Below, piece after piece: positions 43,687 through 52,442 of a stretch of DNA of 64,000 nucleotides. Source of the stretch: Gemmobacter aquaticus (GTDB lineage Bacteria > Pseudomonadota > Alphaproteobacteria > Rhodobacterales > Rhodobacteraceae); NCBI RefSeq assembly GCF_007859075.1, contig NZ_VOAK01000024.1, forward strand, positions 62,001 to 126,000, given 5' to 3'. Each line of letters begins with the position of its first letter. The stretch's first letter is position 1. The notes beneath the pieces were generated by a model. The model was given only the letters and a program-made list of their open reading frames with translations, had not been told where the DNA came from and made no database searches. Both the position numbers and the translations under genes were made by a program.

Positions 43687-44361
43687 ATGACCTTTTCCCT
43701 GATCGCGCGCTGCGCCAAGACCGGCCAGTTCGGCATGGTGGTCTCATCCTCTTCGCCGGCCGTTGCCGCACGTTGCGCCCATGTCCGGGCGGGTGTCGGC
43801 GCGGTCGCAAGCCAGAACGTGACCGACCCCGAACTTGGCCCGCTGATCCTTGACGCCCTCGGGCGGGGTGCCGACGCGCCACGCGCATTGGCCGAGGTGT
43901 GCCGGAACCGCCCCTATCTCGACTACCGGCAGCTTATGGTTGTCGACCCCGAAGGCCGCACGGCGATCCACTCGGGCGCCATGGCCCTCGGGATCTGGGC
44001 CGAGGCGCAAGGTCGAGATTGCGCGGCGGGTGGGAACCTGCTTGCCAATGCCGGTGTCCCGGCAGCCATGGTCGCCGCATTTGAGGCCGCCAGCGGCCAT
44101 CTTGGCGACCGCCTGCTTGCGTCCCTGCGGGCGGGTCTTGAAGCGGGCGGCGAGGCCGGACCTGTGCATTCGGCGGGCCTGAAGATCGCAGGCCGCCTCT
44201 CCTGGCCGCTGGCCGACCTTCGTTGCGACTGGACCGAGGATTGCCCGATTGCCGCGATTGAGACCGCCTGGCAGGTCTACAAACCGCAGATGGACGCCTA
44301 TGTGCAGAGGGCACTGGATCCGACTGCGGCGCCGTCTTACGGGGTGCCGGGCGACGAATGA
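43687..44361 (+). CDS. DUF1028 family protein (Ntn-hydrolase-like)
   Basis: The 224-residue protein matches DUF1028: MTFSLIARC start, GMVVSSSSPAVAARC, VGAVASQNVTDPELG, and GNLLANAGVPAAMVAAFE. The fold is of the Ntn-hydrolase type and the conserved Thr2 could become an N-terminal nucleophile after Met removal (inference). Function is unknown. It lies downstream of a flavin monooxygenase and a RidA gene in the same direction, an association that points to degradation of a nitrogenous compound. A terminator and a repeat separate it from RidA. Confidence 0.82.
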   Translation: MTFSLIARCAKTGQFGMVVSSSSPAVAARCAHVRAGVGAVASQNVTDPELGPLILDALGRGADAPRALAEVCRNRPYLDYRQLMVVDPEGRTAIHSGAMALGIWAEAQGRDCAAGGNLLANAGVPAAMVAAFEAASGHLGDRLLASLRAGLEAGGEAGPVHSAGLKIAGRLSWPLADLRCDWTEDCPIAAIETAWQVYKPQMDAYVQRALDPTAAPSYGVPGDE

Positions 44362-44441
44362 CCGCCCCGCGATCGCGGCTTGGCGCGGCTCAAAGACGGG
44401 GCTAGGCTGCCCCCATCCCGGCAAGAAGGATGCAGCCGACC

Positions 44442-45359
44442 ATGCCCTCGCGCTTTACACTGCGACAACTTGAATACCTCGTCGCGGTGGGCTCTTGCGG
44501 GTCAGTTGCGCGTGCGGCCGAACAGGTCAATGTCTCGCCGCCTTCGATCTCGGCCGCCATCGCGCAGCTTGAACAGGAGTTCGGCCTGCCCCTCTTCGTG
44601 CGACGGCACGCCCAGGGGCTTTCGCTGACGCAGGGCGGCCGACAACTGGTCGAACAGGCGCATGTCGTGCTGGCCGAGGCCGCCAGGCTGAACGATCTGG
44701 CCAATGACATTACCGGCAAGGTGCGCGGGCCGCTGAATGTGGGGTGTCTTCTGACCTTCGCGCAGGTCGTCCTGCCCCGTCTGCGGCGTGGCTTTTCGGA
44801 CCGCTACCCCGAGGTCGAGTTCAACCAGACCGAGCTTGACCAGTCTGCCATCCTCGACGGATTGCGCAATGCGACGATCGATGTGGCGCTCAGCTACGAT
44901 CTGAACCTGCCTGCAGACCTGCGGTTCCTGCCGCTGTCAAACCTGCCACCCTATGCCATCTTTCCCGCAGCGCATCCGCTGGCCTCGCACCCGCAAGTCG
45001 GGCTGGCCGAGCTTGCGCCCTATCCGATGGTGCTGCTCGATCTTCCCTTGTCTTCTGAGTATTTCCTGTCGCTGTTCGAGGCGGCGCGCGTGCGCCCCCG
45101 GATCGCCGAGCGCACACGCGACATGGCCGTGATGCTGGGGCTTGTCGGGCAGGGCTTTGGCTATTCCATCGCGAATATCAGGCCCTGGGCCGATCGCGCC
45201 CCCGATGGCCAGCCGCTGTGCCATGTGCCGATCAGCGCCCCCGCGCGCGCAATGCGGCTTGGGCTTCTGCTGCCCGAGGATGCACATCTTTCCCGCACGG
45301 TCGATGCCTTTGTCCAGCACTGCTGCGCGGCATGGAACGGTGACGCCGCCTCCGGCTAA
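44442..45359 (+). CDS. LysR family transcriptional regulator (first)
   Basis: The 305-residue regulator has an N-terminal winged helix (about 1-65: LRQLEYLVAVGSCGSVARAAEQVNVSPPSISAAI, split in reading) and a periplasmic-binding-type effector domain. The sensor half includes VGCLLTFAQVVLPRLRRGF and ELDQSAILDGL. The ATG at 44442 has AAGGA at normal spacing; ATG 44430 overlaps it. It lies directly after the monooxygenase-RidA-DUF1028 genes in the same orientation, and is the best candidate for their regulator. Confidence 0.88.
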   Translation: MPSRFTLRQLEYLVAVGSCGSVARAAEQVNVSPPSISAAIAQLEQEFGLPLFVRRHAQGLSLTQGGRQLVEQAHVVLAEAARLNDLANDITGKVRGPLNVGCLLTFAQVVLPRLRRGFSDRYPEVEFNQTELDQSAILDGLRNATIDVALSYDLNLPADLRFLPLSNLPPYAIFPAAHPLASHPQVGLAELAPYPMVLLDLPLSSEYFLSLFEAARVRPRIAERTRDMAVMLGLVGQGFGYSIANIRPWADRAPDGQPLCHVPISAPARAMRLGLLLPEDAHLSRTVDAFVQHCCAAWNGDAASG

Positions 45360-45457
45360 ATGCCGCCAGACCGAACCCTTTCCCGACAATGAGTTGGCCG
45401 CTTCGGCTTGCCTGTGCCACGGACGTGACTAAGGTGACCCGATGACCGGAGGGACCG

Positions 45458-46339
45458 ATGGACAACTGGGATGAAATCCGTACCGCTTTTCAGGTCGCCC
45501 GGCTGGGCACCGTATCGGGCGCGGCAGAGGTGCTGGGCGTGCACCACGCCACCGTGATCCGACACATCGACGCCCTGGAGAAGCGGCTTGGCGCCAAGCT
45601 CTTCCAGCGCCATGCCCGCGGCTATACCCCGACCGAGGCAGGCCGCGACCTGCTCTCTGTCGCACAGACCACCGAGGATCAGTTTGCCCAGCTTGCAAGC
45701 CGCATCAAGGGCCAGGGCGAGGTTGTCTCGGGCGAGCTTCTGGTCACGGCGATCACCGGGATTGCCGATCTGATCAGCCCGGTCTTTGCCGGGTTCGAGG
45801 CGGCCCACCCCCAGGTCCTGATCCGGTTTCTGACCGACATGCGGGTGTTCCGTCTTGACTATGGCGAGGCGCATGTGGCCATCCGCGCGGGCAGCCAGCC
45901 TCAAGAGCCTGATTATGTCGTGCAGCCGCTGACCCGCCTGCGCACGGCGCTTTACGCCAGCCGCACCTATGTCGAGGCGCATGGCACCCCGACCGGCATC
46001 GAGGATCTTGCCCGCCACAGGCTGATCTGCCATGACAACCCTGAAAGCCGTGCGCCCTTTTACCGCTGGCTGCGTGCCCATGTACCCGACGAGGCGATCA
46101 CCTTCCGCATCACCGAATCCGAAGCGGCATATGAGGCCGTGCGCGCGGGCCTTGGCATCGGGTTCCTGCCATTCCGCATCGGCTCGACCGACCCGGGTCT
46201 GGTCGAGGTGATGCCCCCGCAGTCCGATTGGGATTCACCCTTGTGGATTGTGACCCATGTCGATCTGCACCGGACGCTCAAGGTGCAGAGCTTCCTGACC
46301 CATCTGCGCGCGGCGGCGGCGGGTTGGGCATCGGCATGA
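45458..46339 (+). CDS. LysR family transcriptional regulator (second)
   Basis: This 293-residue LysR protein has WDEIRTAFQVARLGTVSGAAEVLGVHHATVIRHI (split in reading) as the winged helix and an effector domain with LLVTAITGIADLISPVF and GLGIGFLPFRIGS. GGAGGGACC precedes the ATG. It overlaps the EamA transporter start by four bases (ATGA), so the regulator and exporter are co-translated. It is unrelated in detail to the first LysR gene (different HTH sequence). Confidence 0.88.
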   Translation: MDNWDEIRTAFQVARLGTVSGAAEVLGVHHATVIRHIDALEKRLGAKLFQRHARGYTPTEAGRDLLSVAQTTEDQFAQLASRIKGQGEVVSGELLVTAITGIADLISPVFAGFEAAHPQVLIRFLTDMRVFRLDYGEAHVAIRAGSQPQEPDYVVQPLTRLRTALYASRTYVEAHGTPTGIEDLARHRLICHDNPESRAPFYRWLRAHVPDEAITFRITESEAAYEAVRAGLGIGFLPFRIGSTDPGLVEVMPPQSDWDSPLWIVTHVDLHRTLKVQSFLTHLRAAAAGWASA

Positions 46340-47229
46340 CGCTCGCGCCCCGGCAGGCCGGGCATCTGGCCATGCTGGCCTTTTCGGCGCTGGTCGCGGG
46401 GTCGTTTTCGCTGGGCGCGATGGCGGCCCCCCTGATAGACCCGGCTGCGCTGACGGTACCACGCTTTGCACTGGCCGGCGCGCTGGTCGGGGCGGCGGCC
46501 AGTGCATCGGGCAAGATCGACCGCAAGGCAATGGCCGCGCCGTGGCGCTACTTGGTTCTGGGTGGCCTGCTCGCCATCTACTTCGTGCTGATGTTCGAGG
46601 GGTTGAAGACCGCGGCCCCGGTCTCGGCGGCGGCGGTCTTTACGCTCACACCGCTGATGGCGGCGGGGTTCGGCTGGGTCGTCCTGCGCCAGAAGGTTAC
46701 CGCCCGCATGGCCCTAGCACTGACAATCGGGGCGGCGGGTGCGGTCTGGGTGATCTTTCGCGGCGATCTGGCCAGCGCAATGCGCCTGCAAATCGGCCGA
46801 GGTGAATGGATCTACTTCTGGGGCTGCGCGGCCCATGCGCTTTACGCCCCGATGATCCGCCGGCTGAACCGGGGCGAGCCTGCCGTGGTCTTTACCTTCG
46901 GCATGATGGTCGCGGGGTTCCTGCTGCTCTGTCTTTACGGATGGCGCACGGTCATGGCGACCGACTGGGCGAACCTGCCTGCCATCGTCTGGATCTGCCT
47001 TGTCTATGTCTCGGTCGCGGCCAGCGCCCTGTCCTTTGTTCTTGTGCAATTCGCGACGCTGCGCCTGCCTGCGGCCAAGGTCATGGCCTATACCTACCTC
47101 GTGCCAAGCTGGGTTCTGCTCTGGGAGATCGCGCTTGGCCGCCCGGTGCCGCCTGCGGTGGTTCTTGTGGGCGTCGTGCTGACGATCGGCGCCCTTGGAC
47201 TTCTGCTCAAGGACGAAGGCCACAGCTGA
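46336..47229 (+). CDS. EamA/DMT family transporter
   Basis: The 297-residue inner-membrane protein has about ten hydrophobic segments, including LAMLAFSALVAGSFSLGAM and a repeat in the second half (VVLVGVVLTIGALGLLL). Two EamA domains are typical of drug/metabolite exporters that carry amino acids, nucleosides or other small molecules. Substrate is unknown. The ATG at 46336 was chosen for its overlap with the LysR stop. No second subunit is needed. Confidence 0.9.
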   Translation: MTLAPRQAGHLAMLAFSALVAGSFSLGAMAAPLIDPAALTVPRFALAGALVGAAASASGKIDRKAMAAPWRYLVLGGLLAIYFVLMFEGLKTAAPVSAAAVFTLTPLMAAGFGWVVLRQKVTARMALALTIGAAGAVWVIFRGDLASAMRLQIGRGEWIYFWGCAAHALYAPMIRRLNRGEPAVVFTFGMMVAGFLLLCLYGWRTVMATDWANLPAIVWICLVYVSVAASALSFVLVQFATLRLPAAKVMAYTYLVPSWVLLWEIALGRPVPPAVVLVGVVLTIGALGLLLKDEGHS

Positions 47230-47333
47230 ACCGGCTGCGATGTCTGAAACGCATGGCGACTGTGCATCCGCGCAGGGCGACAGACGCGGCATGAATCCTT
47301 ACCTTCGGGGCAACGCAACAGGAGTGAGACATC

Positions 47334-48371
47334 ATGGAATTCGGTCTCGATACATTCGGCGACGTGACGCGCGATGCGACCGGCGCCCTCAAGCCGCAGG
47401 ATCAGGTCCTGCGCGACGTGGTGGCAGAGGCCGTGCTGGCCGATCAGGTGGGCGTGGATGTGATCGCCCTTGGCGAACACCATCGCGACGATTTCGCGAT
47501 CTCGGCGCCCGAGATCCTGCTGGCCAATATCGCAGCCCAGACGGATCGTATCCGTCTGGGGACGGCGGTGACGGTTCTGTCCACCGACGACCCCATCCGG
47601 CTGTACCAGCGCTTTTCGACCCTCAACGCCATTTCCGGCGGGCGGGGCGAGGTGATCCTCGGTCGCGGGTCCTTTGTCGAAAGCTATCCGCTTTTCGGCT
47701 ATGAGCTTGACCAATACGAGACGCTTTTCGAGGAAAAGCTCGACCTCTTTACCGCCGTCAATCGCGGCGGGTCGGTCAACTGGCAGGGCAGCCATCGCAA
47801 ACCGGTGGCGGTTGAAGCCGTCTATCCCCCCGCAGGTGACCACGGCGTCAAGGCCTGGATCGGCGTTGGTGGCAGCCCGGAATCCGTGGTCCGCGCCGTG
47901 CGCCATGACCTGCCGATGGTGCTGGCGATCATCGGGGGCGATCCGCGGAGGTTCAAACCCTTCGTGAACCTCTATCACGATGCCGCAACCCAGCTTGGCC
48001 GCACCGCAAAGCCGCTCGGCGTGCATTCGCCGGGGCTTATCGCCGCGACAGATGAGGAGGCCCGCGAGGCCGCCTTCACCGGCTACAAGGCCCTGCACGA
48101 CCGCATCGGGCGCGAACGCGGCTGGCCGCCGATCACCCGCGAGGCGTTCCTGAGCGAGGTTCGCAACGGCAGCCAGTATGTCGGCAGCCCCGAGACCGTC
48201 GCCCGCAAGATCGCATCGACGGTTCGTGATCTGGGACTGGGGCGCTTCAGCCTGAAGTACTCGGCAGGAACCACCGGGCACGACCACCTTCTGCGCTCGG
48301 TCGAGCTTTACGGCACGCAGGTCATCCCGATGGTGCGCGACATGCTGGCCTCGGACCGCAGCGCCGCCTGA
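47334..48371 (+). CDS. LLM class flavin-dependent oxidoreductase
   Basis: The 345-residue luciferase-like monooxygenase has a TIM-barrel pattern with MEFGLDTFGDVTRDATG, DQVGVDVIALGEHHRDDF, and RIRLGTAVTVLSTDDPIR. FMN-dependent members oxidise varied substrates, often with a partner reductase; none is visible here. AGGAGTGA precedes the ATG. It follows the EamA gene after 104 bases, so it may belong to the same unit. A hairpin closes the downstream side. Confidence 0.9.
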   Translation: MEFGLDTFGDVTRDATGALKPQDQVLRDVVAEAVLADQVGVDVIALGEHHRDDFAISAPEILLANIAAQTDRIRLGTAVTVLSTDDPIRLYQRFSTLNAISGGRGEVILGRGSFVESYPLFGYELDQYETLFEEKLDLFTAVNRGGSVNWQGSHRKPVAVEAVYPPAGDHGVKAWIGVGGSPESVVRAVRHDLPMVLAIIGGDPRRFKPFVNLYHDAATQLGRTAKPLGVHSPGLIAATDEEAREAAFTGYKALHDRIGRERGWPPITREAFLSEVRNGSQYVGSPETVARKIASTVRDLGLGRFSLKYSAGTTGHDHLLRSVELYGTQVIPMVRDMLASDRSAA

Positions 48372-48457
48372 GGTGGTGCAGCAAGCGGCACGTCAAGCGG
48401 CCCGGCGGGCAGCGCGTCATTCTCTGCTTGACGACGTGACCGCAGACGCATGTAACC

Positions 48458-48484
48458 GGGGCATCCAGCCCGTTTGGGTGCCCC
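48458..48484 (+). terminator. Hairpin downstream of the LLM gene
   Basis: GGGGCATCC, a 9-base loop and GGGTGCCCC make a 9-bp stem with one G-T pair, followed by GTTTGC. It lies 22 bases before the corA ATG, so it might alternatively act in the corA leader. Confidence 0.6.
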
Positions 48485-48505
48485 GTTTGCGCATGCAGGT
48501 CCGCC

Positions 48506-49465
48506 ATGATGTTCGCCTTTTCCTCACACGCCGACCGGCTGGTGCGACTCGAGTCCCCTGCCGAGCTGACCCGCGCGATCTGGATTGACCTCTACCGCCC
48601 CATGCCGCAGCAGGTGGCAGCGGTAGAGGAACTGGGCGTCGAGGTGCCAACCCTTGCCGATATGGAAGAGATCGAGATCTCGAACCGGCTCTACCGCGAC
48701 GAGGGGAACGAATACATGACGGTCGTGCTGCCCGGCCTGTCCGAGACGCGCGCACCGACATCCGGGCCGGTCACCTTCATCCTGTCGCCCGAACGCATGA
48801 TCACCGTGCGCCACCATGCGCCCCGCCCGTTCGAGACCTTCCCCGACCGCGCCTATCGCACCGGTGCGGGCTGCGAGTCGCCTGAACGGCTGTTCCTCGG
48901 CCTCATGGAAGAGATCATCGGCAGGCTGGCAGACCTTCTGGAAAGCACGGGCCGCAGCCTCGATACACTGGCCGCCACCGTGTATCGCAGCGTCGAGACC
49001 AACGGCCGCACCGACCAGTTGCAGCTGGCGCTGGAACAGGCAGGTCAGCAGGGCGAGTTGATCGGGCGGGTGCGCCTGTCACTTCTGACGCTGGAACGTG
49101 CGATCAGCTATTTTGGCCAGACGCTGGGCAATCGCGAGCCCGACAAGCTGCGCCCGATCGTCAAGGGCCTGATGCGCGACATCACCGCGCTTGAGGTGCA
49201 TGCAGATTTCCTGAGCCAGCGTGTTGCCCTGGCCACCGACAGCACGCTGGGTATGATCAACCTTGCCCAGAACATGACAGTGCGCATCGTCTCGGTCGTC
49301 GCGGCGCTGTTCCTGCCGCCCACGCTCATTGCCTCGATCTACGGGATGAACTTTGAGGTGATGCCGGAATTGCAATGGGTCGCCGGCTATCCCTTTGCGC
49401 TGGTGCTGATGCTGGCCAGCGCGATTGGCACCTACCTGTTCTTCCGTTGGCGCCGCTGGCTATAG
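48506..49465 (+). CDS. CorA family divalent metal ion transporter
   Basis: The 319-residue protein has a large cytoplasmic N-terminal domain, a long stalk helix, and two C-terminal transmembrane helices (about 257-277 and 293-313). The CorA selectivity motif YGMNF is near 278, with VMPELQW in the periplasmic loop. It is probably a magnesium uptake channel or a related metal carrier. Two ATGs at 48506 and 48509 are both possible. It converges with the tonB gene, only 12 bases away. Confidence 0.9.
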   Translation: MMFAFSSHADRLVRLESPAELTRAIWIDLYRPMPQQVAAVEELGVEVPTLADMEEIEISNRLYRDEGNEYMTVVLPGLSETRAPTSGPVTFILSPERMITVRHHAPRPFETFPDRAYRTGAGCESPERLFLGLMEEIIGRLADLLESTGRSLDTLAATVYRSVETNGRTDQLQLALEQAGQQGELIGRVRLSLLTLERAISYFGQTLGNREPDKLRPIVKGLMRDITALEVHADFLSQRVALATDSTLGMINLAQNMTVRIVSVVAALFLPPTLIASIYGMNFEVMPELQWVAGYPFALVLMLASAIGTYLFFRWRRWL

Positions 49466-49477
49466 CGAAACCCCGGA

Positions 49478-50296
49478 TCAGCGCAGCTTGACGGGTAATT
49501 GAAGCGGTTCTCCCTGCCCATCTGGGGGTGCTGTGACCTTGCCCAGCCGTTTCAGATGCGCAACGACCGCCGTATCCAGCGCGGCATCACCACTCGATGA
49601 CGCCAGCGACAGGCCGGTGATCCGGCCGCTTCCGTCCACCCGCAGGCTGACGGTCAGCGAGGTCCGGTCACCCTCCCACGACTTGCGCTTCAGATGCCGG
49701 CCGAGCTGCGCGGCCACCTTGGCATGCCAGCGCGCACGTTCCTTGGCCGTGGCCGATCCCTTGCGCGCCGCCTCGGTCCCGGCTTGGGCTTTTTGCGGGG
49801 CGGCTTTGGTCTCGACAGTCTTCGTTGGTGCGGGCTCAGCCTTGACCACCTTTTTCGGCTTGGGCGGGGGCGTCTTTTTTGGCGGCGGGGGCGGTTCCGG
49901 CAGGGTCGATGCCACCTCTGGCAACTCGTCCTGAGGGTCTTCCAGCTCGGGCGCCTCTTCCGGTTTGGGTGGTTCGAACGTTTCTGGCTCGACCGCAGGC
50001 GTCTCTGGCGCCGGCTCCTCGAACGATGCGTCCTCGATCTCGTCCGGCGGGGTCGTCTCGGCCTCGGGCTGCGGCACGTCGGGCACCTCGGCCAGCGCCG
50101 TCGTCGCGGGGAGGCTCGCCAGATCGATCAGCACGGCATCCTCCAGCGCCTGATCCTGCCCGGCCTGCAGATCAAGCCACATGGCGAAGGCTGTCCCTGC
50201 CGCCAGACACAGCGCAATGATCGCGGCGCACAAGGTCCAGAGCACGGCATCGGCCCAGCGACGCCCCCGCAGCATGTGATCGGCCCAGTCGGTCAC
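49478..50296 (-). CDS. tonB: Energy transducer TonB
   Basis: TonB carries energy from ExbBD across the periplasm to outer-membrane receptors. The 272-residue protein has an N-terminal transmembrane helix (about 17-40) and a Pro/Glu-rich linker with PEPPPPPKKTPPPKPKK. The C-terminal TonB domain (about 185-272) has VSLRVDGSGRITGLSLASSSG. The gene is the last of the hmuSTUV-exbBD-tonB operon, with its ATG overlapping the exbD stop. The linker is rich in repeats, normal for the family. Confidence 0.93.
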   Translation of the reverse strand: MTDWADHMLRGRRWADAVLWTLCAAIIALCLAAGTAFAMWLDLQAGQDQALEDAVLIDLASLPATTALAEVPDVPQPEAETTPPDEIEDASFEEPAPETPAVEPETFEPPKPEEAPELEDPQDELPEVASTLPEPPPPPKKTPPPKPKKVVKAEPAPTKTVETKAAPQKAQAGTEAARKGSATAKERARWHAKVAAQLGRHLKRKSWEGDRTSLTVSLRVDGSGRITGLSLASSSGDAALDTAVVAHLKRLGKVTAPPDGQGEPLQLPVKLR

Positions 50297-50709
50297 TTCG
50301 CCGCCTCCTCCGCCATCAGCGCGACCTGCGTGAAGCCCGCGTCGCGCAGGATGCCCATCACCTCCATCAGCGCGCCATAGGCTACTGACTTGTCGGCACG
50401 CAGATAGATGCGCGTATCGCTCTTGCCCCCGGCTGCCGCCATCAACCGCGCGGCCAGGGCATCCCGCCCGACAGGCGCGTTGCCCAGCGACAGCGCGAGG
50501 TCCGCCTGAAGCGTCAGGATCACCGGCGGTTCGGGACGAACGGCGGGCGGCACACCCGCGCGGGGAAGCTCGACCGGCACGTCCACTGTCGAAAGCGGTG
50601 CGGCCACCATGAAAATGATCAGCAGCACCAGCATCACATCGATGAAGGGCGTCACGTTGATTTCGTGCGCCTCTTCCATCTCGTCGGTGTCACGGATTCC
50701 GCCAGCCAT
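50293..50709 (-). CDS. exbD: Biopolymer transport protein ExbD
   Basis: The 138-residue ExbD has a short cytoplasmic N-terminus (about 1-20) and one transmembrane helix (VTPFIDVMLVLLIIFMVAAP) with the essential Asp in FIDVM. A periplasmic domain follows with ILTLQADLALSLGNA. The pair with ExbB forms the proton-driven motor for TonB. It overlaps tonB by four bases and begins 3 bases after exbB. Confidence 0.95.
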   Translation of the reverse strand: MAGGIRDTDEMEEAHEINVTPFIDVMLVLLIIFMVAAPLSTVDVPVELPRAGVPPAVRPEPPVILTLQADLALSLGNAPVGRDALAARLMAAAGGKSDTRIYLRADKSVAYGALMEVMGILRDAGFTQVALMAEEAAK

Positions 50710-50712
50710 GCG

Positions 50713-51648
50713 TCAGCCCCGCCCTGCCGTCTGCATGTCGATATCGCGGCTGAGCATGCGCAGCACGGCCGCCGCCGCGTCACCCACCAGCAGGCGGTAG
50801 GATGCGACCTGCCGTGAGAAGTGGTTGTAGATCACCACCGCCGGGATCGCGGCGACAAGCCCGATGGCAGTCGCCAGCAGCGCCTCGGCGATGCCGGGGG
50901 CCACGACGGCAAGGTTCGTCGTCTTGGTTTCGGCAATGCCGATGAACGAATTCATGATACCCCAGACCGTGCCGAACAGCCCGACGAAAGGTGCGGTCGA
51001 TCCGATGGTCGCCAACAGTCCGGTGCCGCGCCGGATACGGGCAAAGGCCTGCCCCTCGATTCGTTCGATCAAGGATGCCGCGCGTTCCTTCATGCCGTCG
51101 GCCCCGGCGGCGGCGATGGCCGGGCGAGAACGGGCGAATTCATCCTGCACCGCAAGGGTCATCACCGAGACCGGATCGCGACGGCGACCAAGCGCCGTGC
51201 ATGCTGCATCCAGCGAGGATGCCGCATGCAGCATCTGATGGCTCAACCGGGCATGCCGTCGTGCCAGAAGCAACTCGACCGTCTTGTAAAGCCAGACCGT
51301 CCAGGTGACGAAACAGGCGAAGGCAAGGCTGATCATCACCGCCTTCACAACCCAATGCGCCTGGCGGTACATCCCCATCGGCGAAAGGTCATGGACCAAG
51401 GGCTCTGCCACCGCCGCGGCTGGATCAGAAACCTCCGGCGTGCCGGCGGTGGCACCGGCAACACCCGGCGCCCCTTCGGCCGCCGGAACGGCGATGGCGG
51501 GGGCATCCGGCTCTGCCGCAGGGGGGGCAAGGCCCATCGGCGCGGCAGGCTGCACCATCGGCGCAGCGCCCGGCGCAGATGCCTCTTGCGCAACCGCGGC
51601 ACCCGCGACCAGCATCAAGGCGTAAAGGGTCAGGCAAAGTCGTTTCAT
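50713..51648 (-). CDS. exbB: Biopolymer transport protein ExbB with periplasmic N-terminal extension
   Basis: The 311-residue protein starts with a signal peptide ([20 protein letters not shown]) and a Pro/Ala-rich region (about 20-90). The ExbB core follows (about 100-305), with helices [35 protein letters not shown] and [22 protein letters not shown]. The extension is found in other Proteobacteria. Start ATG 51648 has GAGAAG upstream; a longer frame is not supported. It links the hmuTUV genes to exbD and tonB. Confidence 0.93.
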   Translation of the reverse strand: MKRLCLTLYALMLVAGAAVAQEASAPGAAPMVQPAAPMGLAPPAAEPDAPAIAVPAAEGAPGVAGATAGTPEVSDPAAAVAEPLVHDLSPMGMYRQAHWVVKAVMISLAFACFVTWTVWLYKTVELLLARRHARLSHQMLHAASSLDAACTALGRRRDPVSVMTLAVQDEFARSRPAIAAAGADGMKERAASLIERIEGQAFARIRRGTGLLATIGSTAPFVGLFGTVWGIMNSFIGIAETKTTNLAVVAPGIAEALLATAIGLVAAIPAVVIYNHFSRQVASYRLLVGDAAAAVLRMLSRDIDMQTAGRG

Positions 51649-51659
51649 GGTCTTCTCGA

Positions 51660-52442
51660 TCAATGGGCGTCGAGGGCACCGGCCATTTGCGGCAGATACC
51701 ATCGCCCGGATTCAGGCGCGCAATTGAGGCGGATCGGGCAGCGATAGGCCGCGCTCAGCGTATCGTCGCGCAGGACAGCATCGACGCCCCCTTGCGCGAC
51801 CAGCCTGCCGCCAGCCAGAAGAGCGACCGACCGGGCAAACCGCGCCGTCAGGTTCAGGTCATGCATCACCGCAAGAACGCCGCCACCTGCGCGGGCAAAG
51901 TCATGGGCCAGTTGCATCACCTGCAACTGGTGGCCGATATCCAGCGCGGCCACAGGCTCATCCAGGAACAGCCAGCGCGGCCCGCCTGGCCCGACCGGTG
52001 CCCCAAGCTGCACCAGCACGCGCGCAAGATGAACGCGCGCCTGTTCGCCCCCCGACAGATGCGGGTAGGGCCGCGCCTCGTATCCGGCGAGCCCAACACG
52101 GGCCAGCGCCTGCCGCGGATCGGTTTCACGCCCGGCACTGGCGGTCAGTCCAAGACGCACCACCTCCAGCACGGTGAAGGGGAAGCTTACGGTGATCTGC
52201 TGGGCCAGCACCGCCCGCAGCGCCGCCATTTGCCAGACCGGCGCCGAGGCGATGGCAATGCCATTCAGCGTGGCCGCACCCGACATGGGCAGGTCGCCCG
52301 ACAATGCCTTCAGAAGCGTGGTCTTGCCCGATCCGTTGGGGCCAACGATAGCGGTCACCTCGCCTGGACGGGCCGTCAAGTCGACCCCTTCCAGCACGCG
52401 GCGCCCCGACAGGGACACGGTGATGCCCTCGGCGACCAGCAT
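51660..52442 (-). CDS. hmuV: Heme ABC transporter ATP-binding protein HmuV
   Basis: The 260-residue ABC ATPase has Walker A GPNGSGKT (34-41), signature [15 protein letters not shown], Walker B WLFLDEP and the switch His in MHDLNL. The sequence fits HmuV heme importer ATPases. GGAGG lies in the end of hmuU, and the ATG abuts the hmuU stop, so the two are translated together. Confidence 0.95.
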   Translation of the reverse strand: MLVAEGITVSLSGRRVLEGVDLTARPGEVTAIVGPNGSGKTTLLKALSGDLPMSGAATLNGIAIASAPVWQMAALRAVLAQQITVSFPFTVLEVVRLGLTASAGRETDPRQALARVGLAGYEARPYPHLSGGEQARVHLARVLVQLGAPVGPGGPRWLFLDEPVAALDIGHQLQVMQLAHDFARAGGGVLAVMHDLNLTARFARSVALLAGGRLVAQGGVDAVLRDDTLSAAYRCPIRLNCAPESGRWYLPQMAGALDAH

